Origin: Nemertoderma westbladi | Taxonomy: Eukaryota; Xenacoelomorpha; Nemertodermatida; Nemertodermatidae | Length of the DNA stretch: 64,000 nt | Assembly: GCA_032718475.1 (NCBI GenBank) | Contig: JAUCBJ010007570.1 | Location: 27,708-91,707, forward strand | Direction: 5' to 3' | Shown: piece after piece, positions 23,155 through 34,900 of the stretch | Layout: every line of letters begins with the position of its first letter | Position numbering within the stretch: position 1 is the stretch's first letter | Translations under genes and position numbers: made by a program | Notes under the pieces: generated by a model | What the model saw: only the letters and a program-made list of their open reading frames with translations | What the model was told of the DNA's origin: nothing | Databases searched by the model: none

Positions 23155-24884
23155 CCCAGTTAAACATGAACTTATGTTTCATATGTGGTATATATATGTT
23201 GTATGGAATAGGTGTGTCTGGAAATTGGGTTTTTATGCTCATGTATGAATAATACATGTCACACATGCGGTGATACATACACGTAGAAACTGTGTATCGC
23301 CATTTATGGTATTTATATGTTGCACATTATGAATTTATCATAAATAAATGTGTGAGAATGCGCATGTGAATAATATATGTCGAGCATATGTGAAATAGCC
23401 ATAGCCAAGACTCTGAGTTAAATTTAAATCCATAAACTATTCAATTCGTAATTGTGTAATCCAGTTCATGGATTTTATACTGTATGTTGCACACATGTTT
23501 GCCTTATGGTAATACAGGCCTTACAGTAATACATGTACAGAAAAGAATAGCGAGGGGGGATGCGGAATGCGGAATTAGGTATGCGGAATAGGATGCTGAA
23601 ATTGTTGATGTCACTTCTCAGCTTTTTGCATTAAGAACAAATATCGTTTTAATCAGCAGTATAATACGTTGAATCTATATTTTTTGTTATACTGTATTTT
23701 CAAAGTACCGACTATTTAACCATATAATGTATAATCAATACATAGGCCTGCTATAAGGTTTAAATGATCTGTGAAGGCTGTATGGACACTAAATTGAAGT
23801 AACCATAGTCGATCGTCCAATTGTTTTGTTTATTGCATTTGAGGGCCGGTGGTGGGACACATTCTTAAAATGATAGGCATTTCATAGTCTGATCCTGCAA
23901 TCTTTCTTCTTAACCACGTCGGTGTCGCTTGTAGTTTAGCTAGTGAATCGCAAATTATTTTATATTTTACCCATAACAGCATAATGCGTTGCATAAACCT
24001 ACCGCTTATCATACAGTCATAGTCCACTCAATTGCTCAGTGATGCCGTGTGTGACTTGCTTGCTTTCTGCCTTGCACTATGCACATTGTGCTGTGCATTT
24101 GCATTGTACAGTGCTGTATTAACAGAATTAGACAGTTAGTATGGCTGTATGGTGGTTTTCACTTGTCAGGTTGTGGTTGTGCATTGTCATATGCGCTGCT
24201 AAGTATCAGTAAGGGGTACAGACATAGACAGATAACATACATGCACTACCATCCGTAAGGTAGGCAGGCCTATTGCAGTTCTTATCCCGTTAAAAAATTG
24301 AACATATGTTTCATATGTGGTATATATATGTTGTATGGAAAAGATGTCTTAAAATTAGATATAAAATATCATATGAGCAATTATATGATCTTAGAATTAA
24401 TTAATTTTCGAAGATTTATCAAAATGAATAATCTATTATAGCTGGAAATTAGATAAATTAATTAAATCTAACTAATAGAATACGAATTTACGGATCATAA
24501 CCAAAATCTATTAAGGATACTCTCATATCACTATGGATTAAATATTTTCATATATACTCCGATGCTTCCTTCTTTAATGTATAGGGTAGGTGTAGGGCCG
24601 TAGGATAGGGTGTAGGGATTGGATAGGATAAGGTACTGAGGTAGGCTACCCCCCCACCGCCCCACCTCTCTATAGGAAATCCGACCCACACCAGTGATTG
24701 GTCGGTCTCAGTTAAATTTTTACTCTTTTTGTCGCACTTGTCACATAAAAAACATATGTGTATCACATGTGAACAATCCACATATGGATCACATTTGACA
24801 ACACTGTAACATTTACATATATGTATCACATGTCGAATTATTTATGGCAACCATATATGAAACACATACTCATGTTTAACTGGG
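23155..24884. mobile_element. 1.7-kb inverted-repeat element
   Basis: The ends are inverted: CCCAGTTAAACATGA at 23155 and its complement ending at 24884. Further similarity follows in the form TATGTTTCATATGTGG and related words. Inside are many palindromic variants of CACATATGTG and CACATGTGAT, including a near copy of the left terminus at 24285-24340. It starts 16 bp after the end of the LINE fragment. No coding region or clear target duplication was found. Probably a non-autonomous DNA transposon. Confidence 0.5.
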
Positions 24885-25289
24885 TTTAAGGGTTTAATTA
24901 TTTATAAATCTCGTTATTCAACCCGGCACATTACCACGCACCCCCTATGTAACATTTTTATATATTTTATTCGATTTTGTAGTCGATAATCACGGGTCTA
25001 GAGAAGGGGCCCTGTGTGTGGTCAAATTAAAAATTCAAATTCCAATCGGGCCTACTGCATGCACTGCAGTACAGATGTTCCGTTCCCCCTTTCAGCGTTT
25101 ACAAGTTTGCAGGTTTATCAGTTTATGCTTGATACTCGCGCATGCTGTTGATTTCCTGATTTCTGCTACCAGTACTGCAGTACCGTGATCTGCTGCGCTG
25201 TTGATTACTGTTAATCTGCTGCTGTGTTGCAACTTCGGAACCGGTACCGGTACATATTCGCCCGATTTTCAAAGCTCTGAAGGGGAGAA
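24885..25289 (+). promoter_or_regulatory. Upstream region of the eL13 gene
   Basis: Presumed promoter and 5' UTR of the ribosomal protein gene. There is no convincing TATA box. A pyrimidine tract (CCGTTCCCCCTTTC, about 25081-25094) could resemble the TOP-type start used by ribosomal protein genes, but its distance from the ATG (about 200 bp) makes this uncertain. Confidence 0.3.
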
Positions 25290-28200
25290 ATGCCTGCGAA
25301 GCGAAATCAAGTTGTTCCTAATGCGCATTTTCACAAACAGTGGCAAAGGTAAGTCAAGTCAGTTTGCCGCATAACAGACGCCACTGCGGCTGCGGACAAC
25401 GTCCCTGCCTCGCTGCACGCTGCCTGCGGCGCTGCGGGTGGACCCGGCAGCCCGCCCCTCTAGTACAGTACAGCCTGATCAGCAGTAGGCCTAGTAGTAA
25501 TAATTTTAAAATTGATCACCGGTAAGTTAACAAATGCTCCAGTACACTGGTACAGCAGTATGTGAAAGTCCACTGCCTGACTGGTGCAGGAAGAGGAACT
25601 GAGTACAGAGTACTGGAGTAGGCCAGTAGGCCTACAACTGTACAACGGCTGAACGGGATTAGGCCTAATGTGTTTGGGGGTCTCCACATAATAAGTATAC
25701 TAATACCAAAATACTGTAGAATATAAGTAACACACATCATAAACCAATTGAGGGAAAGGAGCAGGTTACAGAGGCAGGCTTTTCTAACCAAAACAATACT
25801 GCAATAAACGGCCACTTTACCAATTGAGGGAAAGGAGAGCTTACAGAACACTGCACCAGTACTACTGCAGTACTGTACAACTACCTACAGTACCGGTACA
25901 GTACAGGAGGTGGAGGCCCTGAAACACGTTAGTCAGTTAGTCCTCCTACAACTACCGTACCTTAACACCGCATACCGTATAGCCGTAGCAGGCTAGCAAC
26001 AACCAGCAGGCATCCGCGACCCCGGCTGCCCGGTAGCGGGAGCCACTCATTCATCCATTTCATAAAAAAAAAACTCGCCGTCATCAATCGTGATCCGGCA
26101 GTCCGGTACTGTGGTAAAGTACCTAAGCCACGCCCATGCATCGATGCATGTGCCATCCGCCCGAACCCATTAGGACTAAGGCATTTTATTTAAAAACGCA
26201 AATCCAAACTACCAAATGCAGAAATGTAGTTATAAAATTAGTTTCGGTATTCTTTCCATTTGCCAGTGTCTCTGCAGCTCTGTAAATGTGAATAATTTTG
26301 TATTACCGGTATCGGTAGGCCTGTCGTACCTTTTTTGTAATGACAATTTTATTTTTTGATAAACTAGACGAGTTAAGTGCTGGTTTAACCAACCGGCTCG
26401 TAAACAGCGTCGACATCGGAAACGCGTAGAGAAAAGCCAACGAGTAGCACCGCGCCCTCGCGCCGTTTATCTAAGACCCGTCGTTCGATGCCCAACCATT
26501 AAATACAACAAGAAACAGCGAGAGGGTAGAGGGTTTACTGTAGAGGAATTAAAGGTTAGTTAATAACACGAAGATTGTTTTGGATTTATGGCAAATAGGA
26601 GACTCTGGGTTCTAAGCAAACTCGGTAGATAGCAAATTAGTAACCAGACGTTTGAATATCTCTTAAACGTTATACAATCGGTTAATTAATCTGTCAATTA
26701 CCGTTTAGGGGGCCGGCCTATCGCGGAACTACGCTCGAACTATCGGCATCGCAGTAGATCTGAGACGTCGCAATAAGAGCGTCGAGGCTCTCCAACTAAA
26801 CATCCAACGTCTCAATGAATATAAATCCAAACTGATCATTTACCCTAAACCGGGCAGTAAGGGAGCCACTAAGGACTCCTCTACGGTGAGTTGTTTTAGT
26901 ATAATTAGTTAGTTAGCTATTCGTCTTATAGGTAATTAGAACTAAAGGTTTTGGAACAAGAACATTAACATCAATAGTCAATACTGATGGCAACATGTAA
27001 TGTTTAACATTTAATTGTATCCGTTTCTATTTAGTCTTTTTGGTGGAAATCTGAAACTGTCTGTTTTTATGACTAACTGGAAACAAATTAATTAAATGAC
27101 AATTATATAAAAAAAAAACGATTTGTGTGTGCTATGAATTGTTTTGGATTCTCCTTGCAGGCGGAAGAATTAAGTAAAGCTCAACAAATTGACAAATTCA
27201 ACAGCAAACTTAGTTACGACGATAAACATAGACGGTCTGCCGAACTAACTAAAGCGATGGTGGATTATAAGGCCTTTAAAGTCCTTAAACATGCCAGGTT
27301 AGTTTCCGTGGGCGTGCAGCGCAGTACTTTATACTAATTAATTACAAATCATCTGGAAGTAATTCATTGAAGTATCTTTTATTTATATAAGACTACATCG
27401 CTAGTGGAGCGAATCACCAATCAGATACAAATACCACACAGTGTTTCTCTGAGAGGTCAAAGTAGCCTGATGCTTATTATTGGTATTTTGGTTGAAGGAG
27501 TGGATTCGTAATATTATCTTTGGGTACAGCTTTGCACGTCGGCATCCAGGTGGGGTCGTACCGGTGACCTCCAGGTTTGAAGTTTGGCGCTCCAACTATT
27601 CCGATAGCAACTCTACTACTAGGATCGGCATGCTGCATTGCAGCTTCATTTTTAAGAATGCTGTGCCGGCTTATCGACAAAATTACACCGCCACAACTCC
27701 CTATCACCCATCACATTTGCTAGATCATCCGCATCTTCAAGGCCAGTGTCCTTTAAGATGCGTCTCAAGAAAGTCATGGGCTGTCCATCATGCTTATTCA
27801 CTCCATGAGGCCGCCAAAGCACAAGATTATGCACTGGCTGGTACTCACGGCGAAAGCAATGTCCTGCAAAGCGGGGGCGGCTTTGTTAGTGTCAAGCTTG
27901 GGGGAACCAATGAGACACCTAAAATGTTATATAGTGTCTGGTTGGAGATGTGTGCATTGTACTTGACACAATGAACCCGGCGTAGCATTCTTGTGAATGT
28001 GCCATCCCGAGATTTGGTGTCCTCAGCAGTTAGAGCCCAGCATGGACTCCCGTAGAGGAGTACTGGAACTACTGCTGCTCTAAATAATCGGACCTTAAGT
28101 TTCCGATTAATTCTCGGTGACTTCCAAATCCTGGAAAGCCTATTCAAGGCTGCCCATGCCTTTCCCTTATGTATTCGAAGGTCCTCACCTCATCTGACTT

Positions 28201-31162
28201 CCGGATCCATGATCCCAGGTAACAGAAGTCGTCCACATGCTCAAGCATACCATCCTTTAAGCTTATGCTCATCCGGTCAGAGACTTGCTGAGGACTTTCA
28301 AAGTTAACTGTCAAAATTCTGGTCTTTTTGGAGTTAATAAAAAGACCAACACTAGAAGCAGCCTGGTCTAATGAGCTGAGGAGTCGTTGGGCTCCCTCTA
28401 GTGATTCTGAGAGTACTCCTAAGTCATCAGCAAAGTCTAGATCGGTTAGGTACTTGGCAGGATTTCCTCGACTTCTGGAGCCAGTAGGTGGAGTTATCAT
28501 CACACCATCATCATTATGATGATCTAAGGACATGCGTAGAACATAGTCAACCACAATTATGAACAAGAATGGCGCAAGTGTGTCTCCCTGGAGGGCGCCC
28601 CATAACACTTCAAATGGTTCTGTGTCACCGTCAACAGTAGACACAAATGTTGTCGAACCATCGTATACTGATCTGATTGCTGCAATAATTTATCAGGAAT
28701 CCCATATAATGAAAGTATGCTGAACATACGTGAGCGAGAGACTGAATCAAAGGCCTTGAAGAAGTCAACAAAGATAACAGCCAGATGCCTGTCTTTCTTT
28801 TTGATAACTCTTAAATTATCCTTCTAAGTGCCAAAATGGGCTCCATGGTCCCACGACCTTTACGGAACCCATTCTGATTTCCACGGAGCAGTCTCTCAAT
28901 TGGATCCCTGATGCGATTTAATAGAATTCTATTGTATAGCTTTGCAGCAATCGAGATCAATGAGATTCCCCGAAAAGAACCATAGAGTGTTAGGTTGCCC
29001 TTCTTGGGAACTGGCACCAACTTATTTGATTTCATTTCTTGTGGGACTCTTGTTGTTCGGTACATGTCTACTATGATGGGATAGATGAGCTTTAAACACT
29101 CAGGTATTTTAAAGACCTCAGGGGGAACACCATCTACTCCACTGGCACGATTGGTCTTAATGCTCTTTGCAGCAGCCTTCACTTCTGCAAAGGAGATATC
29201 ACCAATGGGAATATCTGGGAGTACAGACTCAGACACTTTTACTTCTATAAAGTTATCAGGCAATACCCTGTCATTATTGAGGAGCTTTTCAAAGTGGGCC
29301 TTCCAACCATTGAGGCGATCGGCTGGTGATTCAGCCTTAACCTTGGTGGTTGGTTGGCTTTTCCGCCCAGTAAGCAAGTTTATCGATTTCCATGCCTGGG
29401 ATGATTGCCTGCTGTCGTCAGCATCATTGATAGCATAAACCTGTTGGTTTATTAGCTCCTGTAGATTAACAGAGTACTGCCTGTTCAGGGACCTAGATGC
29501 AGCCTTAACTACATTCTTGGCCGCTGTAGTCTGTTTGAGTCGGGACTCTTTCTGCGCCTTATAGAGGTCATTTCGGCACAGTGTTGTATAAAGCTCCTTG
29601 TATAGAGCTCCTGTATTTTCTACGAAACAGGATATGGTCTATCTGGGACTTGTGACCACTGGGTCCACTATGAGTCCATCGCTTTCCAGTTCGCTTCTTG
29701 AACTGGGTTCCAGCTGAAAACAATCCATTTCCAGACATGAAATCCTGAAGATGGACGGAATTTCGGTTAACACTATTGCTATAGACCCAGGGCGATGTAG
29801 GTGATTGATGCAGACTTGCATTAAAGTCTCCCAGGAATGTTAAGAATGCATGCTGATCCACTCAATCAGTAGCTGCTTGTAGATTGTGGTAGAAATTTTC
29901 CACCTCCTCTACAGGGGCAACACTAGTTCGAGAGTAGCACACAATCAGAACCACCTTAGGAAACTTCTTAGCCAGTCTTCCAGAACATGAGAAGTGGCAA
30001 CGGATGATGCGGTTAGAGATTTGGTCTATTTTGTCCAATGCTGCATGTGCAGTTGGATTTATCAATAGACCAATTCCTCCACTGCCACTATCATCTGCTG
30101 ATGCGAGGGCGAGTCGCCAACCGCCCTCCATGTCCTTAATCAGAACCTCATCTGTCTGTCCAGTCTACATTCGGTGCTCTTGAACACCCACTGCGTTAAG
30201 AGAACGCTTATCTGCCAAGGCACTCAGCTCACCTTTTCGCATTGGGGACCCGAGTGTTTTGGTGTTAACTGAGGCTGGTCTAGTGACTTGCCTCAGATTC
30301 ACCAATGGCTTTGTTGGTCGGGGTGGAACATGAGAGTAGCCTCCAACTCCAGAATCCCCCCCCCCCCCCCCCCCCCCCCCTCACAATCTAGCCTACCTGG
30401 TGACCCAGGGTTTGGGCCAGAAAGGTTATCAGGAAAGGGACACACAGGATTGTTGGCCACTCTCTCTCCAGTAGGGCGTGAGACAGGCAGCCGGTCAGGA
30501 GATAAGTGACGCCTGTGAGGCCAGATAAAAGATAGACCTGGAAATTTCTACCTGATAACTTTTATATCTGCAATTTACATCCTAACGACCCTTTTAGCTT
30601 CTACCTCTAATCGACATTCGACATGCTGCATTGCAGCTGCATTAAGAATGATATCAACAATGAATCGACTTATCAACAAAGTTGCACCGCCACAACTCCC
30701 TATACATCACGATTTTCGCGAGATTATCCGTATCTTCAAGGCCAGTGTCCATTAAGAGGCGTCTTAAAAAAGTCATGGGATGTCCAGGTCTACCTTGCTT
30801 ATTTTCTCTATGAGGCCGCCAAAGCACAAGATCGCTCAGGGCTGGAACTCACCCTTGGAAGTAATCTCCTGCAAAGCAGAGGCAGCTCTGTTCAGGTTCA
30901 GGTGGAAGGGCTTAGGGGAGAGACATACATAATGCTTTATAGGGATTCGTTGGAGATGTGTTCATTCTACTTTACACAATAATCCCGATATAGATTAATT
31001 TTAGCTTGGCCTCTTGAGAAAGCCACCTTTATTTGTATTTATACTTTATATAATAATTAACCTAGTTATTAATTATTAGTTATTTATTATTTGTATTTTA
31101 GGTGGGAGAAAAAAACGGAAGGCAAACGGCGTAAGGCAGCACAGGACGCTGAAAATAAATAG
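25290..31162 (+). CDS. RPL13: Ribosomal protein eL13, five coding exons
   Basis: Exons at 25290-25348, 26368-26554, 26709-26885, 27161-27297 and 31102-31162 join in frame to 206 residues (human eL13 is 211). All introns are GT...AG. Recognisable parts are the start [97 protein letters not shown] and the Lys-rich end [16 protein letters not shown]. eL13 is a structural protein of the large cytosolic ribosomal subunit. The last intron (27298-31101) is 3.8 kb long, almost entirely because of antisense LINE copies; the other introns are 154-1,019 bp. The first intron carries two copies of the dispersed 55-bp motif. I looked for a box C/D snoRNA in introns 2 and 3 and found none that is convincing. 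Confidence 0.96.
25744..25848 (+). repeat. Dispersed ~55-bp motif, tandem pair
   Basis: A full copy at 25744-25798 (CAATTGAGGGAAAGGAGCAG through CTAACCAAAACAATA) and a truncated copy at 25820-25848 (CAATTGAGGGAAAGGAG), both in intron 1 of the eL13 gene. The shared leading CAATTGAGGG shows that the repeat unit starts before the GGAAAGGAG core. Confidence 0.7.
27608..30519 (-). pseudogene. LINE copy C, near full length, decayed
   Basis: A minus-strand copy of the family at 40131-43900, in the last intron of the eL13 gene and antisense to it. The 3' end carries the (ACT)n tail. Pieces of endonuclease ([22 protein letters not shown]), linker and reverse transcriptase ([11 protein letters not shown]) are visible in broken frames. 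About 270 bp between endonuclease and RT is missing (near 29580), and a run of 25 C (30356-30380) has replaced part of the 5' region. At the position where copy F has a stop, this copy keeps tryptophan ([11 protein letters not shown] at 30131). It is 5'-truncated. Confidence 0.9.
30620..30990 (-). pseudogene. LINE 3' fragment (copy D), old
   Basis: About 370 bp matching the last part of the LINE (CATGCTGCATTGCAGCTGCA, then the region coding LRRILKDTG and the GHCFRRE motif), clearly more diverged than copies C, E and F. Same orientation as copy C and just upstream of the final exon of the eL13 gene. Non-functional. Confidence 0.8.
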
Positions 31163-31296
31163 TATATGAGTAAACTGGAAGACGGTTGGGATATTCCGGT
31201 ATGGGATGAAATGAAACTGAACAGTTTACTAACATTGGGACAGTTTGTAGTTTATCATCTCAGTAATACTTGAGTTCCGTATTTACCAACGCCTTC

Positions 31297-31302
31297 AATA
31301 AA
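31297..31302 (+). terminator. Polyadenylation signal of RPL13
   Basis: AATAAA lies 135 bp after the eL13 stop codon, in TTCAATAAAAGTCG. It is the first clear signal in the 3' UTR. Confidence 0.65.
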
Positions 31303-31319
31303 AGTCGTCGAAAATTTAT

Positions 31320-31905
31320 ATTAACACTAATTTTTTAATTTGTGTCTCCCTGTATGATGTAACAGATGAGATACATTCTAGGTTTATTCCCCAATCAATT
31401 TGTACAAAATATAATGAGAATAGCTAGCTGCTAATTAGAATAATGTTATATGAAATTTTATTTTTGTTTGCGACACTTTTTTTAGCCCCTTTAATAGAAA
31501 ATCAAACTGCTAGTTAATTTCCAAATAATAGTCCCACCAGCACATTATCAATACCTTTACAACAAAGGGATAGCTTCAATCATAGGACTAAGATCACCAG
31601 AACATATGTTTACTGGAATTCAGTAGCTACCATAACCCAACCTTAATGTTGGCGAACAACTAAGACACACAAATTAAAGCAAATACCGAAATTGCCTACA
31701 GCTCTTAAACCCTACTACATGCCCACTAAACAAGTGAAAACTAAACAAAGAAACTTTTGTGATGCATGCAGTTTATGAGAAACTGCATGCCTCACTAAAG
31801 TTTTTTTTACCAGCATTAACGCTTTTTAATAATAATACTATTTCTAACAGTGTAAATATTAGCACATGAATGGATAAATCCCAAATCAATCCCTAGCGGG
31901 GATAA
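31320..31905. other. Gene-free spacer before the 26-bp satellite
   Basis: AT-rich intergenic DNA. No coding region or repeat was recognised apart from a short inverted pair around GCATGCAGTTT (about 31764-31790). Confidence 0.5.
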
Positions 31906-31910
31906 ATCCC

Positions 31911-34900
31911 ATGGCTCACAAGTACTCATAGACTGCATGGCTCACAAGTACTCAGAGTGCATGGCTCACAAGTACTCATAGACTGCATGGCTCACAAGTA
32001 CTCATAGACTGCATGGCTCACAAGTACTCGTAGACTACAAGCCCCACAAGTACTCATAGACTGCATGGCTCACAAGTACTGATAGAGTGCATGGCCTACA
32101 AGTACTCATAGACAGCATGGCTCACAAGTACTAATAGAGTGCATGGCTCACATGTACTCATAGAGTGCATGGCTCACAAGTACTCATAGACTGCATGGCT
32201 CACAAGTACTCATAGACTGCATGGCTCACAAGTACTCGTAGACTACAAGCCCCACAAGTACTCATAGACTGCATGGCTTACAAGTACTGATAGAGTGCAT
32301 GGCCTACAAGTACTCATAGACAGCATGGCTCACAAGTACTCATAGACTGCATGGCTCACAAGTACTCGTAGACTACAAGCCCCACAAGTACTCATAGACT
32401 GCATGGCCTACAAGTACTCATAGACAGCATGGCTCACAAGTACTGATAGAGTGCATGGCTCACAAGTAATCATAGGGTACATGGCTCACATGTACTCATA
32501 GAGTGCATGGCTCACAAGTACTGATAGATTGCATGACTCACAAGTACTGATAGATTGCATGGCTCACAAGTACTCATAGAGTACATGGCTCACATGTACT
32601 GATAGAGTGCATGGCTCACAAGTACTGATAGATTGCATGGCTCACAAGTACTGATGGGTGCATGGCTCACAAGTACTCATATAGTACATGGCTGACATGT
32701 ACTCATAGAGTGCATGGCGCACATGTAATCATAGACTGCATGGCTCACAAGTACTCGTAGACTACAAGCCCCACAAGTACTCATAGACTGCATGGCTCAC
32801 AAGTACGCATAGACTACATGCCCCACAAGTACTCATAAACTGCATGGCTCACAAGTACTGATAGAGTGCATGGCTCACAAGTAATCATAGAGTACATGGC
32901 TCACATGTACTCATAGAGTGCATGGCTCACAAGTACTGATAGATTGCATGGCTCACAAGTACTCATAGAGTACATGGCTCACATGTACTGATATAGTGCA
33001 TGGCTCACAAGTACTGATAGAGTGCATGGCTCACAAGTACTCATATAGTACATGGCTCACATGTACTCATAGAGTGCATGGCTCACATGTAATCATAGAC
33101 TGCATGGCTCACAAGTACTCGTAGACTACAAGCCCCACAAGTACTCATAGACTGCATGGCTCACAAGTACTGATAGAGTGCATGTCTCACAAGTACTCAT
33201 AGAGTGCATGGCTCACAAGTACTGATAGAGTGCATGGCTCACAAGTACTCATAGAGTGCATGGTTCACAAGTACTGATAGAGTTCATGGCTCACAAGTAC
33301 TCATAGAGTGCATGGCTCACGAGTACTGATAGAGTGCATGGCTCACAAGTACTGATAGAGTGCATGGCTCACAAGTACTGATATAGTGCATGGCTCACAA
33401 GTACTCATAGAGTGCATGGCTCACAAGTACTGATAGAGTGCATGGCTCACAAGTACTCATAGAGTGCATGGTGGCTCATATGTACCCCTAGACTGCATGG
33501 CTCACAAGTACTCATAGGCAGCATGGTTCACAAGTACTCATAGAGTGCATGGCTCACAAGTACTCATAGAGTGCATGACTCACACAAGTACTGATAGAGT
33601 GCATGGCTCACAAGTACTTATAGAGTGCATGGCTCACAAGTACTGATAGAGTGCATGGCTCACAAGTACTCATAGAGTGCATGGCTCACAAGTACTGATA
33701 GAGTGCATGGCTCACAAGTACTCATAGAGTGCATGATGGCTCACAAGTACTGATAGAGTGCATGGCTCACAAGTACTCATAGAGTGCATGATGGCTCATA
33801 CGTACCCCTAGGCTGCATGGCTCACAAGTACTCATAGACAGCATGGTTCACAAGTACTCATAGAGTGCATGGCTCACAAGTACTCATAGAGTGCATGGCT
33901 CACAATTACGATAGAGTGCATGGCTCACAAGTACTCATAGAGTGCATGGCTCAGAAGTACTGATAGAGTGCATGATGGTTCATACGTACCCCTAGGCTGC
34001 ATGGCTCACAAGTACTCATAGACTGCATGACTCACAAGTACTCATAGACTGCATGGCTCACAAGTACTCATAGTCTGCATGACTCATAAGTACTCATAGA
34101 CGGCATGGCTCATAAGTACTCATAGACTGCATGGCTCATAAGTACTCATAGACAGCATGGCTCACTGTACTCATAGACTGCATGCTTCACAAATACTCAT
34201 AGGCTACATGGCTCACAAGTACTCATAGAGTACATAGGCTCACAAATACTCATAGACTACATGGCTCACAAGTACTCATAGTCTGCATGACTCATAAGTA
34301 CTCATAGACGGCATGGCTCATAAGTACTCATAGACTGCATGGCTCACAAGTACTGATAGAGTGCATGGCCTACAAGTACTCATAGACTGCATGCCCTACA
34401 AGTACTCATAGACAGCATGGCTCACAAGTACTCAGACAGCATGGTTCACAAGTACTCAAAGACAGCATGGCTCACAAGTACTCATAGAGTGCATGATGGC
34501 TCATACGTACCCCTAGGCTGCATGGCTCACAAGTATTCACAGACAGCATGGCTCACATGTACTCAATGACAGCATGGCTCATAAGTACTCATAGACTGCA
34601 TGGCTCATAAGTACTCATACACAGCATCGCTCACAAGTACTCATAGACAGCATGAATCATAAGTACTCATAGACAGCATGAATCATAAGTACTCATAGAC
34701 ATCATGACTCATAAGTACTCCTAGACTTCATGGCTCACAAGTATTCACAGACAGCATGGCTCACAAGTACTCATAGACAGCATGGCTCACAAGTACTCAT
34801 AGACAGCATGACTCATAAGTACTCATAGACTGCATGACTCATAAGTACTCATAGATAGCATGGCTCACAAGAATTCATAGACTACATGCCCTACAAGTAC

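Noticed and set aside
26555-27160. Intronic box C/D snoRNA in the eL13 gene
   Set aside because: ACTGATGG and a later TCTGAAAC in intron 3 are only partial boxes, and no terminal stem is convincing.
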